From positions 1-64,000 of the forward strand of contig JAAEYW010000021.1 of the NCBI GenBank assembly GCA_018223185.1: 64,000 nucleotides of DNA, written 5' to 3'. Numbering within the stretch: the first letter of the stretch is position 1; every line of letters begins with the position of its first letter. The notes beneath the pieces were generated by a model. The model saw nothing but the letters and a program-made list of their open reading frames with translations. It was not told the DNA's origin and searched no databases. The DNA is from Oceanospirillales bacterium. GTDB taxonomy: Bacteria; Pseudomonadota; Gammaproteobacteria; Pseudomonadales; Balneatricaceae. The position numbers and the translations under genes were made by a program. Positions 19,337-29,612 of this stretch are shown one piece after another.

Positions 19337-20452
19337 ATGAAGCGTGTAGGTTTTGTTGGTTGGCGCGGAATGGTTGGTTCCGTGCTGATGCAGCGCATGA
19401 TAGAAGAGGGTGATTTCGACCATATCGAAGAGCCGGTCTTTTTTACAACGTCCCAGGCAGGTCAGCCAGGTCCGGATATTGGTAAAGATATTCCGGCACT
19501 GAAAGATGCAACATCCATTGATGAGCTTAAGCAGATGGATGCCATTATTTCCTGTCAGGGCGGTGACTACACGAAACAGGTTTATGGCGCCCTGCGTGAT
19601 GCTGGCTGGAATGGCTACTGGATTGATGCGGCATCCTCTCTGCGTATGGAAGACGATGCTATTATTGTTCTTGATCCTGTGAATATGAATGTGATCAAGG
19701 ACGGGTTGGCAAAAGGTGTAAAAACCTATGTTGGCGGCAACTGTACTGTCTCTCTGATGCTGATGGGGCTGGGCGGTCTGTTCAGCGCGGGTCTGATCGA
19801 ATGGATGACCTCCATGACTTATCAGGCGGCATCTGGTGGTGGTGCACGGCATATGCGTGAGCTGATCTCGCAGATGGGTATTATCAAAGATTCTGTTGCT
19901 ACTGATCTGGCTAATCCTGCCAGTGCTATTCTGGATATCGATCGTCGTGTTGCTGAGATTATCCGTTCAGACGCTATGCCAACAGACAACTTTGGTGTAC
20001 CACTGGCGGGCTCTCTGATTCCGTGGATTGATACCCGTCTGGACAACGGTCAGAGCCGGGAAGAGTGGAAAGCTTACGCTGAAACCAACAAGATTCTTGG
20101 GTTGAGCGATAATCCGGTACCGATCGATGGAACCTGCGTACGCATCGGTGCGATGCGCTGTCACAGTCAGGCATTTACCATCAAGCTGAAGCAGAATGTG
20201 CCGATGGACGAGATCGAGTCGATGATTGCAGAAGCGAACGACTGGGTCAGTGTTGTGCCTAACGAACGTGATATCACCGCCCGTGACCTGACTCCGGCTA
20301 AGGTGACAGGCACCCTGAGCGTCCCGGTTGGTCGACTGCGCAAGATGAATCTGGGCGATGAATTCCTCAATGCATTCAGCGTGGGTGATCAGTTGCTGTG
20401 GGGTGCGGCAGAGCCATTGCGCCGTATGTTGCGGATTCTGCTGCAGGGCTGA
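19337..20452 (+). CDS. asd: Aspartate-semialdehyde dehydrogenase
   Basis: Asd reduces aspartyl phosphate to aspartate semialdehyde, the branch point to Lys/DAP, Met and Thr. The start is ATG 19337 ([17 protein letters not shown]); the frame also opens at TTG 19325, but that overlaps the GGTGGA ribosome site. At 371 residues it is the Gram-negative type. The catalytic Cys136 is in GGNCTVSL, close to Cys135 of E. coli, and [19 protein letters not shown] is the usual inner segment. It has its own promoter space and terminator, in the conserved place between leuB and fimV. Confidence 0.97.
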   Translation: MKRVGFVGWRGMVGSVLMQRMIEEGDFDHIEEPVFFTTSQAGQPGPDIGKDIPALKDATSIDELKQMDAIISCQGGDYTKQVYGALRDAGWNGYWIDAASSLRMEDDAIIVLDPVNMNVIKDGLAKGVKTYVGGNCTVSLMLMGLGGLFSAGLIEWMTSMTYQAASGGGARHMRELISQMGIIKDSVATDLANPASAILDIDRRVAEIIRSDAMPTDNFGVPLAGSLIPWIDTRLDNGQSREEWKAYAETNKILGLSDNPVPIDGTCVRIGAMRCHSQAFTIKLKQNVPMDEIESMIAEANDWVSVVPNERDITARDLTPAKVTGTLSVPVGRLRKMNLGDEFLNAFSVGDQLLWGAAEPLRRMLRILLQG

Positions 20453-20472
20453 TTCCTGCTTTTGAAAAAGAT

Positions 20473-20500
20473 AACCGGCTGATAAGGCCGGTTTTTTTGT
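20473..20500 (+). terminator. Terminator after asd
   Basis: AACCGGC pairs with GCCGGTT, then a seven-base T run. Confidence 0.85.
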
Positions 20501-20886
20501 ATTTGCGGGTGTGATGCAGGTCAACAAATCCGATATAAAAATTATCAAGTAGAGCGATATCAGACAGTCACCAACTTAGGTAGTGCAAATTCGACTCCGG
20601 AGTTTGTTTGTGTGTATATTCAGCCAGATTCGAATATAATCACTTAAATATTTGAATTATAAGTATTTGTTGGTTTTTATTGTTTGATGTTTTTCGTGTG
20701 GGATAGCAGCTTTTCTGTAAAAGACTGTTTTAAATACTGAAGTTTAGCCATTTATGGCTAATCTGGGTTGTTGATTAAACGTGGGTTTTAATGAATACTT
20801 TGGCCATTAAAACTGGATACGTAACTTTCTGAATATTGACGATTTTTGTCGTATTCAGGACCCGGGGAAATTAAGGAAGCGAAAAT
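20501..20886 (+). promoter_or_regulatory. AT-rich leader and promoter region of fimV
   Basis: About 385 bases without a gene lie ahead of fimV. The stretch is clearly more AT-rich than its surroundings and holds the palindrome ACTCCGGAGT at 20594-20603. No single -35/-10 pair is compelling. A long leader is plausible; the ribosome site AAGGAAG is just before the ATG at 20887. Confidence 0.5.
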
Positions 20887-23556
20887 ATGCTGCGCAAATT
20901 AGCCCTAAGTTTGGCAATTGCAGGTGCACTAGGAACCTCAAATGCAAATGCGCTTGGTCTCGGTGAAATCAGAATAACATCAGCGTTGAACGAGCCACTG
21001 CAAGCAGAGATACAACTCTTGGAGATGCGGTCCGTTGATCCGCAACAGATTCAGCCAAGAATGGCCAATGTCGATGAGTTCGCTCTGGCTGGAATAGAGA
21101 AGTTACGCTTCCTCTCCGATGTTAAATTTGAGGTGAAACCAGGGCCGTCAGGCCGTGGTACTATCATTCTGCGTTCATCGGCTCCTGTGAAAGAACCGTT
21201 TCTCAACTTTCTGGTAGAGGTAAACTGGCCCAGCGGTCGTCTGGTTCGTGAATATACCGTGTTGCTGGATCCACCCATTTATGATCCTGCGCCAGCACCT
21301 GCTGTCGTCCAGCCTGCGCGTTCATCTGCTGCCAATGCTCCGGCATCTGTAGAAGTAAAGCCGATAGCGCCGCAGAAGCCGGTCAGTAATATTCGTACCC
21401 GCATGACTGATGGTCAGGTCTATGTGGATGTTAACGACACCTTGTGGGATATCGCTAAACAGCATAAGCCTGCGTCTACTGTTTCTGAAGCTCAGATGAT
21501 GCTGGCGTTACAGCGTAAAAATCCTGAAGCATTTCGCAATAACAACGTAAACCAGTTGAAAGCCGGTGTTGTTATGGATCTTCCTTCGCTTGAAGAGGTT
21601 CAGTCTCTCAGTCGTAAGCAGGCAAATGAAGAGTTCTGGCGGCAAACTCAGATGTGGAAACAGGGTGTAACGCCCGCTGCTAAGGCAGAAGCGATGGATA
21701 GCTCTGGTGGCTCTGATAAACCGGCGGCTTCTGAAAAAAAGGGTGAGGAGGTTGCAGCCAGTTCGGCCCAGGGGCAACTGAAGATTGTCTCTCCTGATAC
21801 TAAGGCTGAAGCTAGCACAGTATCAGACCAGGCGGCCGAAACTGATATAAGTCAGGCAGATTCAGCGTTGCTGGAAAAAAACAAGCAGCTGGAAACTGAT
21901 CTGGCTTCTGCCCTGGAAAGTGTCGATCAGATTCAGCGTGAGAATGCGGAGCTTTCCGGCAGGGTTGATGCCCTTGCGCAGCAGATGGAAAGTCTGCAGC
22001 GGTTGCTGGAACTAAAAGATCAGCAGTTAGCGGATCTTCAGGCGGAGCTGGAATCGGCTAAGAAACAGCCGGTTGTCAGTCAGGTAGTTCCGGCTGCAGA
22101 GCCTCAGGCTAAGCCGAAAAGTTTGCTGGAAGAGTTTGGGTTGTATATAGGTGCTGCTGGTGGCGCCATCATCGCTTTCCTGCTGGCGTTGTTGTTTATG
22201 CGTCGGGGTAAGAAAGAAAGTTCGCCAGAGCCGGTTGTCCCGGGACAGGCGGTAGCCGCTGATAAGCCAGAAACGGCTGCCAGTGTTTCTGGTGGGGATG
22301 CTGCCCTGATTGCGGCAGCAGCAGTGGCGTCGCACGAGGTGGTCGCTGAAGAGACCGACCTGGATGAGCTGGATCTTGACCTTGATCTGGATCTGGATAT
22401 GGATCTCGATAAAGTTGAAACGGTGGCGTCTGATGAGGTTGATGAGCAGGAGTTCGATCTTGGCTTTGATGAGGACTTTGGCGAGCCTCCGGCTCCTGAG
22501 GCAATAGATGATGGGGAGGACGTTGATGATGCCCTTGATTCGATCCTGGGCGAGGATAGTGAATCGTTTGATCTTGATGATCTGACCGGGCAGTCTGCTG
22601 CAGATGATCTGGCTGACCTTGTGGAGATGCCAGAGGAGCCGGAAGCGGATAGTCTTGAAGAGCTCTTTGCAGTGGATAATGTGTCGGAAGTAGCTGAAGA
22701 GCATGATACGGATCTGGAGTTTGACGTACAGCCAATCGCCAGTGTTGCTGATGAGGCAGATCTTGTCGATGAGCTGGATGACGATATGGATCTGGACTTC
22801 AATCTTGATGTTGCTGATGTTGCAAGCGCTGATGAGGCAGATGAGCTCAATCTGGTTGGGGAAGACGAAGAAGAACTCGATCTGATCAGTGAAGGTGAAG
22901 ATGAAGATGAGCTCGATCTGGCCGGGGAAGCGGAAGATGCACTTGATCTGATAGAAGAAGATGAAGATACAAACATCCTGATCGAAGCTGACGATGAGGC
23001 TGTTGCTGTTGAGGAGGAGTTTGAAGATCTTGATGCTCTGTTGGCTGAGGTTGAGAGCGATGCAGTCGCTGAAGATGTTTCAGATGCTGAGCTTGATGAG
23101 TTGCTTGCCGGAGTCGGGGACGCTGACATTGAAGAGCTTGATGTTGCGGATAGCGACTCGGATCTGGATGATGATCTTCAGGCACTTCTCGATGGTGCTG
23201 TAGATGATGAGATTTTGCTGGATGAAGAGGAGTTTGCTGCACCACTTGCAGGTAATGACTCAACTCTCAGCCATGATCTTGATGCAGAACTGGATTCTGA
23301 ACTGGAGATGCTCCTGAATGATGCTGGCAGTGATGAACTCAGTCTTGATATGACCGACGATAATGACGATGGCTCATTGGAAGGGCTGAACCTTCTTGAA
23401 GGTGCAGACGAGGTTGAGACCAAGCTCGATCTGGCGCGGGCTTACATGGATATGGAAGATCTTGATGGTGCTAAAGATATCCTTGAGGAGATTGTTCGTG
23501 AGGGTTCTGAGGCGCAGCGTTCAGAAGCCAATAGCCTGTTAAGTTCTATTAGCTGA
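20887..23556 (+). CDS. fimV: FimV/HubP polar hub protein
   Basis: FimV/HubP organises the cell pole, with roles in type IV pilus assembly and cyclic-AMP signalling (Pseudomonas) or chromosome, flagellum and chemotaxis placement (Vibrio). The 889-residue protein has a signal peptide (residues 1-22, NANA), the FimV N-terminal region (GLGEIRITSALNEPL), a LysM peptidoglycan domain near 178-230, and a coiled coil near 325-390. One membrane helix lies near 418-440. A very acidic cytoplasmic region of about 400 residues follows, with Leu-Asp repeats (LDLDLDLDLDMDLD). The C-terminal FimV motif is TKLDLARAYMDMEDLDGAKDIL-like near 845-866. It is flanked by asd and truA as in Pseudomonas. Confidence 0.95.
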   Translation: MLRKLALSLAIAGALGTSNANALGLGEIRITSALNEPLQAEIQLLEMRSVDPQQIQPRMANVDEFALAGIEKLRFLSDVKFEVKPGPSGRGTIILRSSAPVKEPFLNFLVEVNWPSGRLVREYTVLLDPPIYDPAPAPAVVQPARSSAANAPASVEVKPIAPQKPVSNIRTRMTDGQVYVDVNDTLWDIAKQHKPASTVSEAQMMLALQRKNPEAFRNNNVNQLKAGVVMDLPSLEEVQSLSRKQANEEFWRQTQMWKQGVTPAAKAEAMDSSGGSDKPAASEKKGEEVAASSAQGQLKIVSPDTKAEASTVSDQAAETDISQADSALLEKNKQLETDLASALESVDQIQRENAELSGRVDALAQQMESLQRLLELKDQQLADLQAELESAKKQPVVSQVVPAAEPQAKPKSLLEEFGLYIGAAGGAIIAFLLALLFMRRGKKESSPEPVVPGQAVAADKPETAASVSGGDAALIAAAAVASHEVVAEETDLDELDLDLDLDLDMDLDKVETVASDEVDEQEFDLGFDEDFGEPPAPEAIDDGEDVDDALDSILGEDSESFDLDDLTGQSAADDLADLVEMPEEPEADSLEELFAVDNVSEVAEEHDTDLEFDVQPIASVADEADLVDELDDDMDLDFNLDVADVASADEADELNLVGEDEEELDLISEGEDEDELDLAGEAEDALDLIEEDEDTNILIEADDEAVAVEEEFEDLDALLAEVESDAVAEDVSDAELDELLAGVGDADIEELDVADSDSDLDDDLQALLDGAVDDEILLDEEEFAAPLAGNDSTLSHDLDAELDSELEMLLNDAGSDELSLDMTDDNDDGSLEGLNLLEGADEVETKLDLARAYMDMEDLDGAKDILEEIVREGSEAQRSEANSLLSSIS

Positions 23557-23641
23557 TACCTTATGGTCTGGTGTATGTCTTGCGTGGGTGCTCTGCAGGG
23601 CTGTCAGGCCGGTTTCGATTAACTTTGAGATAAGATGTAAT

Positions 23642-24598
23642 ATGCCGCGGGATAGATCCCAGTTTGAGCATCAGCAAGGGGCGACTTCGGTCGCCCTTTC
23701 TTGTGATGCGACCCCAGTTGTTTCTGAGTCAGCAAGCTCTGAGTCCGTTGGCTCTGAGCTAAAAGATTCACGGCAGCCTGAGTCAGATACTCCCAAAACT
23801 AAGCGCTATGCGCTCTGCGTTGAGTATGCGGGAGCAGCCTATCGTGGCTGGCAAACGCAGAAAGAGAAAGATGTTCCATCGATTCAGGAAACTGTAGAGC
23901 AGGCGCTGTCAAAGATAGCCAATGAGTCGGTAAAAGTGATTTGTGCTGGTCGAACCGATGCCTGTGTCAGCGGTACCTATCAGATTATTCACTTTGACAC
24001 CTTAGCTCAGCGTCCGGACCAGGCCTGGGTGATGGGAACTAACACTAAGCTTCCTGATGATATTGCGATCCGCTGGGCTAAGTGTGTCGATGATAGCTTC
24101 CATGCCAGGTTTTCTGCTCTTGAGCGGCGCTACCGCTATCTTATCTATTCGGCGCCGGTTAAGCCGGGCCTGTTGAGTCGTGGGGTGACATGGACCCATA
24201 AGCAGCTGAATATGTCTCGAATGCAGGCAGCAGCCGACTATCTTATTGGTGAGCATGATTTTACCTCCTATCGTGCGATCGGCTGTCAGGCGAAAAGCCC
24301 GGTGCGAGATGTCAGGGCGATGGATATTTACCGGGCAGGGGAGCTTATTGTGATTGATGTGCGGGCAAATGCCTTTCTGCATCATATGATTCGTAATTTT
24401 GCCGGGGTGTTGATGAAAATTGGTGCCGGAGAAGCTGAGCCTGTCTGGGCTAAGGAGGTGCTTGAGGCCCGGGATCGCACTCAGGGAGGGGTTACTGCGC
24501 CGCCATACGGGCTTTATTTTGTGGATGTGAAATATCCGGAACGCTATGCGTTGCCAAAATCAGAACTGGGGCCTTATTTCCTGATGCAAAACGGTTAA
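23642..24598 (+). CDS. truA: tRNA pseudouridine(38-40) synthase TruA with N-terminal extension
   Basis: TruA converts uridines 38-40 of the tRNA anticodon stem to pseudouridine. The catalytic Asp106 lies in GRTDACVSGTYQ. That loop is usually GRTDAGVHATGQ, so four normally conserved positions differ while the Asp stays. The conserved core starts only near residue 55 (RYALCVEYAGAAYRGW). The 53 residues before it are Ser/Glu-rich low complexity. No ATG, GTG or TTG occurs in frame between 23642 and the core, so the extension seems real. A strong UUCG-loop hairpin lies inside it at 23676-23699. RNAFLHHMIRN-type segments near the C terminus are intact. Confidence 0.93.
   Translation: MPRDRSQFEHQQGATSVALSCDATPVVSESASSESVGSELKDSRQPESDTPKTKRYALCVEYAGAAYRGWQTQKEKDVPSIQETVEQALSKIANESVKVICAGRTDACVSGTYQIIHFDTLAQRPDQAWVMGTNTKLPDDIAIRWAKCVDDSFHARFSALERRYRYLIYSAPVKPGLLSRGVTWTHKQLNMSRMQAAADYLIGEHDFTSYRAIGCQAKSPVRDVRAMDIYRAGELIVIDVRANAFLHHMIRNFAGVLMKIGAGEAEPVWAKEVLEARDRTQGGVTAPPYGLYFVDVKYPERYALPKSELGPYFLMQNG
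23676..23699 (+). terminator. UUCG-loop hairpin inside the truA coding start (possible fimV terminator/attenuator)
   Basis: AAGGGGCGAC and GTCGCCCTTT form a ten-base-pair stem capped by TTCG. A T-rich stretch (TTTCTTGT) follows. It lies 120 bases after the fimV stop but 34 bases inside truA, so termination here would cut truA transcripts. Confidence 0.55.
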
Positions 24599-24655
24599 CC
24601 TCAGGCCCTGCTATCTGTTACTATTGGTCTCTTTCTGAATAGTCTGATCCAAGTG

Positions 24656-25276
24656 ATGCGAACCCGCGTAAAAATCTGTGGAATTACCCGGCTGGAAGAT
24701 GCTCTTGCGGCAGTAAGTGCGGGCGCTGATGCGCTCGGTTTTGTATTTTATCCGGCCAGCCCAAGGTATGTTGATCCTGCTGTTGCAGGGCTCATCATCC
24801 GGCAGTTGCCGCCATTTGTGACCAGTGTAGCGCTGTTCGTGAATGAATCTGCAGAGCAGATATGTGCGGTTATGGATCAGACGGAGGTTGATCTGTTGCA
24901 GTTTCACGGTGATGAATCGCCTGAGTTCTGCACTCAGTTCAACCGGCCCTATTTTAAGGCGCTGCGGATGTCTCCGGATATCGATGTAGTAGCTGAAACT
25001 GAACGCTTTGCCTCATCTCGCGCGATCCTGCTGGATGCATACCGTCCTGGAGTCCCGGGGGGTACAGGTGAAGCGTTTGACTGGGAGCGCATCCCATCTG
25101 ATATCGATAAGCCGCTGATTCTTGCTGGCGGACTCGATCAGAGCAATGTGGCAAAGGCCATAAGTCAGGTGAAACCCTATGCCGTTGATGTCAGCGGTGG
25201 GGTGGAAGCGGCTAAAGGTCTTAAAGATTGTTCAAAAATAACATCCTTTATGAATGAGGTAGCTCGTGCCAACTAA
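24656..25276 (+). CDS. trpF: Phosphoribosylanthranilate isomerase
   Basis: TrpF isomerises N-(5'-phosphoribosyl)anthranilate in tryptophan synthesis. The free-standing 206-residue TIM barrel begins [16 protein letters not shown], with catalytic Cys in [25 protein letters not shown] near residues 124-142 contains the catalytic Asp, and AGGLDQSNV and DVSGGVE bind phosphate. A GTG just before (24653) could also start translation. It overlaps trpB by 11 bases, so trpF-trpB-trpA form one unit. Confidence 0.97.
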   Translation: MRTRVKICGITRLEDALAAVSAGADALGFVFYPASPRYVDPAVAGLIIRQLPPFVTSVALFVNESAEQICAVMDQTEVDLLQFHGDESPEFCTQFNRPYFKALRMSPDIDVVAETERFASSRAILLDAYRPGVPGGTGEAFDWERIPSDIDKPLILAGGLDQSNVAKAISQVKPYAVDVSGGVEAAKGLKDCSKITSFMNEVARAN

Positions 25277-26489
25277 AGAAGATCTCGCGATCGCAAAGCA
25301 GATGCCCGATGCAGGTGGTCATTTCGGCCAATTTGGGGGCCGTTATGTGTCTGAAACCCTGATGGCTGCTCTCCAGCAGCTTGAACAGACCTACGAAAAG
25401 CTTTGGCGGGATCCACAGTTTCAGGCAGAGTTTGACTATGATCTTGCCCACTATGTAGGCCGTCCTTCACCCCTGTACCATGCGGAGCGTCTCTCCCGTG
25501 AACTGGGGGGTGCGCAGATCTACCTGAAACGTGAAGACCTTAATCATACCGGTGCTCATAAGGTGAATAACACCATTGGTCAGGCATTGCTGGCTAAGTT
25601 TACCGGTAAACCACGCGTTAGCGCTGAAACCGGAGCAGGTCAGCACGGTGTTGCGACGGCAACCGTTGCTGCCCGGCTGGGTCTTGAATGTACTGTCTAT
25701 ATGGGCGAAGACGATATTCGTCGTCAGGCGTTGAACGTTTACCGGATGAAACTACTGGGTGCTGAAGTTGTTTCTGTTACGTCGGGTACCCGCACGCTTA
25801 AAGATGCGATGAACGAAGCGATGCGTGACTGGGTTACTAATGTTGATAATACCTTTTATATTATTGGTACTGCTGCCGGTCCTCACCCGTACCCTAAGCT
25901 GGTGCGTGACTTTCAGTCCATTATTGGTCGTGAGGCGCGTCAGCAGTGTCTGGCGCAGACGGGCAAACTCCCGGATGCACTGGTTGCCTGTGTTGGTGGT
26001 GGCTCTAATGCCATCGGTCTGTTCCATCCCTTCATTGAAGATGCGGATGTGCGCATGATAGGCGTGGAAGCGGGGGGCTATGGCATCGAAACAGGACAGC
26101 ATGCGGCACCGTTGAGTTCGCATTGCAAACCAGGTGTGTTGCATGGTAACCGTACCTGTCTGATGTCGGATGAAGGCGGTCAGGTTATTGGCACTCATTC
26201 TGTTTCAGCAGGTCTGGACTATCCAGGCGTAGGGCCTGAACATTCTTACCTGCAAGAGATCGGCAGAGCAGAATATACGGCCATTAACGATGATGAAGCA
26301 TTGCATGCTTTCCGTCATCTGACGCTGACAGAAGGTATTATGCCGGCACTGGAATCCAGTCATGCTGTCGCTGAGGCGATGAAAATGGCGCCAACAATGG
26401 ACAAGGATCAGATTATTCTGGTTAACCTGTCAGGACGGGGCGACAAGGATATCCATACCGTTGCCGGGATTGATGGTATTAACTTTTAA
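25266..26489 (+). CDS. trpB: Tryptophan synthase beta chain
   Basis: TrpB condenses indole with serine using pyridoxal phosphate. The 407-residue chain is standard length. The PLP lysine is Lys99 in HTGAHKVNN and the phosphate-binding GGGSNA is near residue 241. GTG is the start codon, with GAGGTAG upstream, inside the end of trpF. trpBA lie between trpF and accD, whereas in Pseudomonas aeruginosa trpBA are elsewhere and trpF is next to accD. Confidence 0.98.
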   Translation: MPTKEDLAIAKQMPDAGGHFGQFGGRYVSETLMAALQQLEQTYEKLWRDPQFQAEFDYDLAHYVGRPSPLYHAERLSRELGGAQIYLKREDLNHTGAHKVNNTIGQALLAKFTGKPRVSAETGAGQHGVATATVAARLGLECTVYMGEDDIRRQALNVYRMKLLGAEVVSVTSGTRTLKDAMNEAMRDWVTNVDNTFYIIGTAAGPHPYPKLVRDFQSIIGREARQQCLAQTGKLPDALVACVGGGSNAIGLFHPFIEDADVRMIGVEAGGYGIETGQHAAPLSSHCKPGVLHGNRTCLMSDEGGQVIGTHSVSAGLDYPGVGPEHSYLQEIGRAEYTAINDDEALHAFRHLTLTEGIMPALESSHAVAEAMKMAPTMDKDQIILVNLSGRGDKDIHTVAGIDGINF

Positions 26490-26512
26490 GCCCTGACTGA
26501 GTGAAGATTAAT

Positions 26513-27316
26513 ATGAGTCGTATTACAGAGTGTTTTAATAATCTGAAAAGCCAGGGCCGTAAAGCGCTGATTCCTTATGTGACAGCAGGTGACCCTGATC
26601 CCAAAATAACCCTTCCGCTGATGCATGCGCTGGTCGAATCCGGAGCAGATATTATTGAGCTGGGCATCCCGTTCTCTGATCCGATGGCGGATGGTCCTGT
26701 TATTCAGCTAGCGTGTGAGCGTGCATTGTTGCACGGCACTCGCCTGGTTGATGTGCTGGATATGGTGGCTGAATTCCGTAAAACCAATCAGACCACTCCG
26801 GTGGTACTTATGGGGTATCTCAATCCGATTGAGATTATGGGCTACTCTGCGTTTGCGGATAAAGCCAAAGCGGTTGGTCTGGATGGTGTTCTGACGGTTG
26901 ATCTGCCGCCTGAAGAGGCGGGAGAGTTTAACCGTTTGATGAAGGCGTCTGATATTGATGTGATCTACCTGCTTGCGCCGACAACGGAGGAAGCGCGGGT
27001 ACAGAAGATCTGTGCTGCAGGTAGTGGTTATGTTTACTACGTGTCAGTTAAAGGTGTAACCGGATCCGCATCACTGAATGTCGCTGAAGTAGCAGAAAAG
27101 CTGAAGATGATCCGCAAATATACTGAGATGCCTGTCGGTGTAGGCTTTGGTATCCGTGATGATGCTTCAGCCCGGGCGGTGTCGGAAGTGGCTGATGGTG
27201 TAATCGTCGGCAGCGTGCTGGTTAATAAGATTGCCGAGCTTACTGGTAATCAGGAACAGATCCCTGAGGCGGTTGCAGCAATTACTGCAAGTATGCGTCA
27301 GGCAATGGATAAATAA
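26513..27316 (+). CDS. trpA: Tryptophan synthase alpha chain
   Basis: TrpA cleaves indole-3-glycerol phosphate and channels indole to TrpB. Starting at ATG 26513 ([11 protein letters not shown]) it has 267 residues, the usual length; a GTG four codons earlier is possible. Catalytic Glu49 and Asp60 lie in [16 protein letters not shown] at the same positions as in the enterobacterial enzyme. [10 protein letters not shown] and [10 protein letters not shown] form the phosphate site. It follows trpB by 23 bases, with accD 29 bases downstream. Confidence 0.98.
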   Translation: MSRITECFNNLKSQGRKALIPYVTAGDPDPKITLPLMHALVESGADIIELGIPFSDPMADGPVIQLACERALLHGTRLVDVLDMVAEFRKTNQTTPVVLMGYLNPIEIMGYSAFADKAKAVGLDGVLTVDLPPEEAGEFNRLMKASDIDVIYLLAPTTEEARVQKICAAGSGYVYYVSVKGVTGSASLNVAEVAEKLKMIRKYTEMPVGVGFGIRDDASARAVSEVADGVIVGSVLVNKIAELTGNQEQIPEAVAAITASMRQAMDK

Positions 27317-27345
27317 GGCTGCCACAGGCAGAAGCTGGAGTAATA

Positions 27346-28242
27346 ATGAGTAACTGGCTGGATAAAATTGTTCCTTCTCTGGTTCGTTCCGAGAAGAAGC
27401 GAACCAATATTCCTGAAGGACTTTGGAAAAAGTGTCCAAAGTGCGAGTCTGTATTGTATCGTCCGGAGCTGGAAAAAAACCTGAATGTCTGTCCCAAGTG
27501 TGATCATCACATGCGCCTGACAGCACGGGTTCGTCTGAACGCTTTCCTTGATGAAGGTACAACCCGTGAAATCGGTGCTGAAGTTGAACCGGTTGATCAT
27601 CTGAAGTTCCGTGATACCAAGAAGTATAAAGACCGTCTTGTTGCTGCTCAGAAGGAAACGGGCGAGAAGGATGCCCTGATTGCCATGCGTGGTGAGGTGA
27701 AGGGGCTTCCTGTTGTTGCGGTCGCTTATGAGTTCAAATTCATGGGCGGCTCTATGGGGGCTGTAGTCGGTGAGCGTTTTGTTCGTGCCGCTAATATTGC
27801 GCTGGAGGAGGGGATCCCGATGATCTGTTTCTCTGCCAGCGGTGGTGCGCGGATGCAGGAAGCGCTGTTCTCGCTGATGCAGATGGCCAAAACCAGTGCT
27901 GCACTGGAGCGTCTGAAACAGGCAGGTGTGCCTTATATCTCTGTACTGACTGATCCTGTGTATGGTGGTGTTTCCGCTTCACTGGCGATGCTGGGTGACC
28001 TGAATATCGGTGAGCCGGGTGCGCTGGTTGGTTTTGCCGGTCCCCGGGTTATAGAGCAGACAGTGCGTGAGAAACTGCCGGAAGGGTTTCAGCGCAGCGA
28101 GTTTTTGCTCGAACATGGTCAGATCGATATGATCATCTCCCGGGGAGAGCTGAGGGATCGTCTTGCCTCTATGCTGCGAATGATGCAGGGGTTGCCTGCG
28201 ATTTCCGGTACGGACTCTGATTCGATAGCCGCTTCCATCTGA
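27346..28242 (+). CDS. accD: Acetyl-CoA carboxylase carboxyltransferase subunit beta
   Basis: AccD with AccA transfers carboxyl from carboxybiotin to acetyl-CoA, giving malonyl-CoA for fatty acid synthesis. The 298-residue protein has the N-terminal zinc ribbon with Cys30, Cys33, Cys49 and Cys52. A crotonase-like carboxyltransferase core follows, with [12 protein letters not shown] and [14 protein letters not shown]. It is in the trp transcription unit by spacing but has a terminator of its own before folC. Confidence 0.98.
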   Translation: MSNWLDKIVPSLVRSEKKRTNIPEGLWKKCPKCESVLYRPELEKNLNVCPKCDHHMRLTARVRLNAFLDEGTTREIGAEVEPVDHLKFRDTKKYKDRLVAAQKETGEKDALIAMRGEVKGLPVVAVAYEFKFMGGSMGAVVGERFVRAANIALEEGIPMICFSASGGARMQEALFSLMQMAKTSAALERLKQAGVPYISVLTDPVYGGVSASLAMLGDLNIGEPGALVGFAGPRVIEQTVREKLPEGFQRSEFLLEHGQIDMIISRGELRDRLASMLRMMQGLPAISGTDSDSIAASI

Positions 28243-28257
28243 TCACAAACCTTTGAT

Positions 28258-28290
28258 AAGGCCGCGGTAATTACTTTAGCGGCCTTTTTA
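28258..28290 (+). terminator. Terminator after accD
   Basis: AAGGCCGC pairs with GCGGCCTT and is followed by TTTTT. folC starts only 24 bases later. Confidence 0.8.
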
Positions 28291-28313
28291 TTGTCTGGGA
28301 TAAACTGACCATT

Positions 28314-29612
28314 ATGTCCGATACACACTTTGATACCCTGCCTCAGTGGCTCGAATGGATTGAAAGCAACCATCCTGTCGATCAGATAGAACTCGGCCTG
28401 GATCGCCTGCGTAAAGTATATCAGCGGATGGATCTGGATCTGAGTGCCAGTCGCAAGGTTATTGTTGGTGGGACTAACGGCAAGGGGTCGACCATCGCTA
28501 TGCTCGATCAGGTGCTTCGTGATCAGGGCAAGACGGTTGGCTGTTTTACGTCGCCTCATTTTCTGCGTTATAACGAGAGGATTAAGCTTGCCGGAGTGCC
28601 GGTCAGTGATGCTCTGATTGTGCGCGCATTTGAGGCGATCGAGCGGGCCCGGGGGGACGTCAGTCTGACCTATTTTGAGTACAATACTCTGGCTGCGCTG
28701 CACTTGTTTGCGACCGAAAAACCTGATGTTATGTTGCTTGAGGTAGGGCTGGGTGGTCGTCTTGACGCCATCAATATTGTTGATGCAGATATTTCCGTCG
28801 TTACAACGGTTTCAGTTGATCATGTCGACTGGCTGGGTGATGACCGGGAACAGATAGGATATGAGAAGGCGGGTATATACCGTGCCGGGTGTCCTGCCGT
28901 ATGTGGTGATCCAAATCCGCCTCAGAAATTACTTAGTTATGCTGACCAGATAGGTGCCCGTCTTTTTTGTCGGGGTCGTGACTTCAACTGGTCGCAGACC
29001 GATCAGAAGGGCTGGCAATGGCAGGGTGGGCAGACAGATGGCAGCAGGGTGACGATCTCTGGCTTACCAGAAATCTCTCTGCCTAAATCCAATGCAGCAA
29101 CGGTTATACAGGTTCTCAGTTTGCTGGGTATGATACCTGAATCTCAACGGCTCAGGGAGAGTCTGGCTAAGGCGTCACTGACTGGAAGAATGCAGCAGCT
29201 TACCGTTGATGGTATCGACTATACTCTCGATGTTGCCCACAATCCGGAAGCCGCGGAGTATCTCTCTGGTCGGCTTCGTAATCGGCCAGTTGAGGGCCGG
29301 ACCCTTATGGTATTGGGGATGCTGGCGGATAAGGATATTGACCAGGTGCTGGCTGAGCTTAAGTCTGTGGTTGATCAGTGGTATCTGGTTAGTCTTAAAG
29401 GTGCCCGGGGGCAATCAGCGCAGGTGTTGTCTGAAAAGCTGACCGCCCTTGGCGTGGCGGTTACCCGGCAGGTGGCTTGTGATACTGTTGCTGCTGCCCT
29501 GCGTGGGGTAGCGAGGGACGCTGCGCCGGGAGATCGGGTGATCGTTGCGGGCTCTTTCCTGACTGTGAGCGATGCATTAATCGCACTGAATATGGATGGT
29601 AAATTACAGTGA
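28314..29612 (+). CDS. folC: Dihydrofolate synthase / folylpolyglutamate synthase
   Basis: FolC adds glutamate to dihydropteroate and then extends the glutamate chain of folates. The 432-residue Mur-ligase-type protein has the P-loop GGTNGKGST near residues 52-60. TSPHFLRYNERI, the EVGLGGRLDAIN segment and SVDHVDWLGDD are also present, and the C-terminal domain contains DVAHNPEA. It overlaps dedD by 4 bases (GTGA), suggesting translational coupling. Gene order accD-folC-dedD-cvpA-purF is the usual gammaproteobacterial one. Confidence 0.97.
   Translation: MSDTHFDTLPQWLEWIESNHPVDQIELGLDRLRKVYQRMDLDLSASRKVIVGGTNGKGSTIAMLDQVLRDQGKTVGCFTSPHFLRYNERIKLAGVPVSDALIVRAFEAIERARGDVSLTYFEYNTLAALHLFATEKPDVMLLEVGLGGRLDAINIVDADISVVTTVSVDHVDWLGDDREQIGYEKAGIYRAGCPAVCGDPNPPQKLLSYADQIGARLFCRGRDFNWSQTDQKGWQWQGGQTDGSRVTISGLPEISLPKSNAATVIQVLSLLGMIPESQRLRESLAKASLTGRMQQLTVDGIDYTLDVAHNPEAAEYLSGRLRNRPVEGRTLMVLGMLADKDIDQVLAELKSVVDQWYLVSLKGARGQSAQVLSEKLTALGVAVTRQVACDTVAAALRGVARDAAPGDRVIVAGSFLTVSDALIALNMDGKLQ

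Noticed and set aside
22104-23129. 341-codon Ser-rich frame on the minus strand inside fimV
   Set aside because: It is the mirror of the GAT/GAG-rich acidic repeat of FimV; composition is an artefact and there is no ribosome site.
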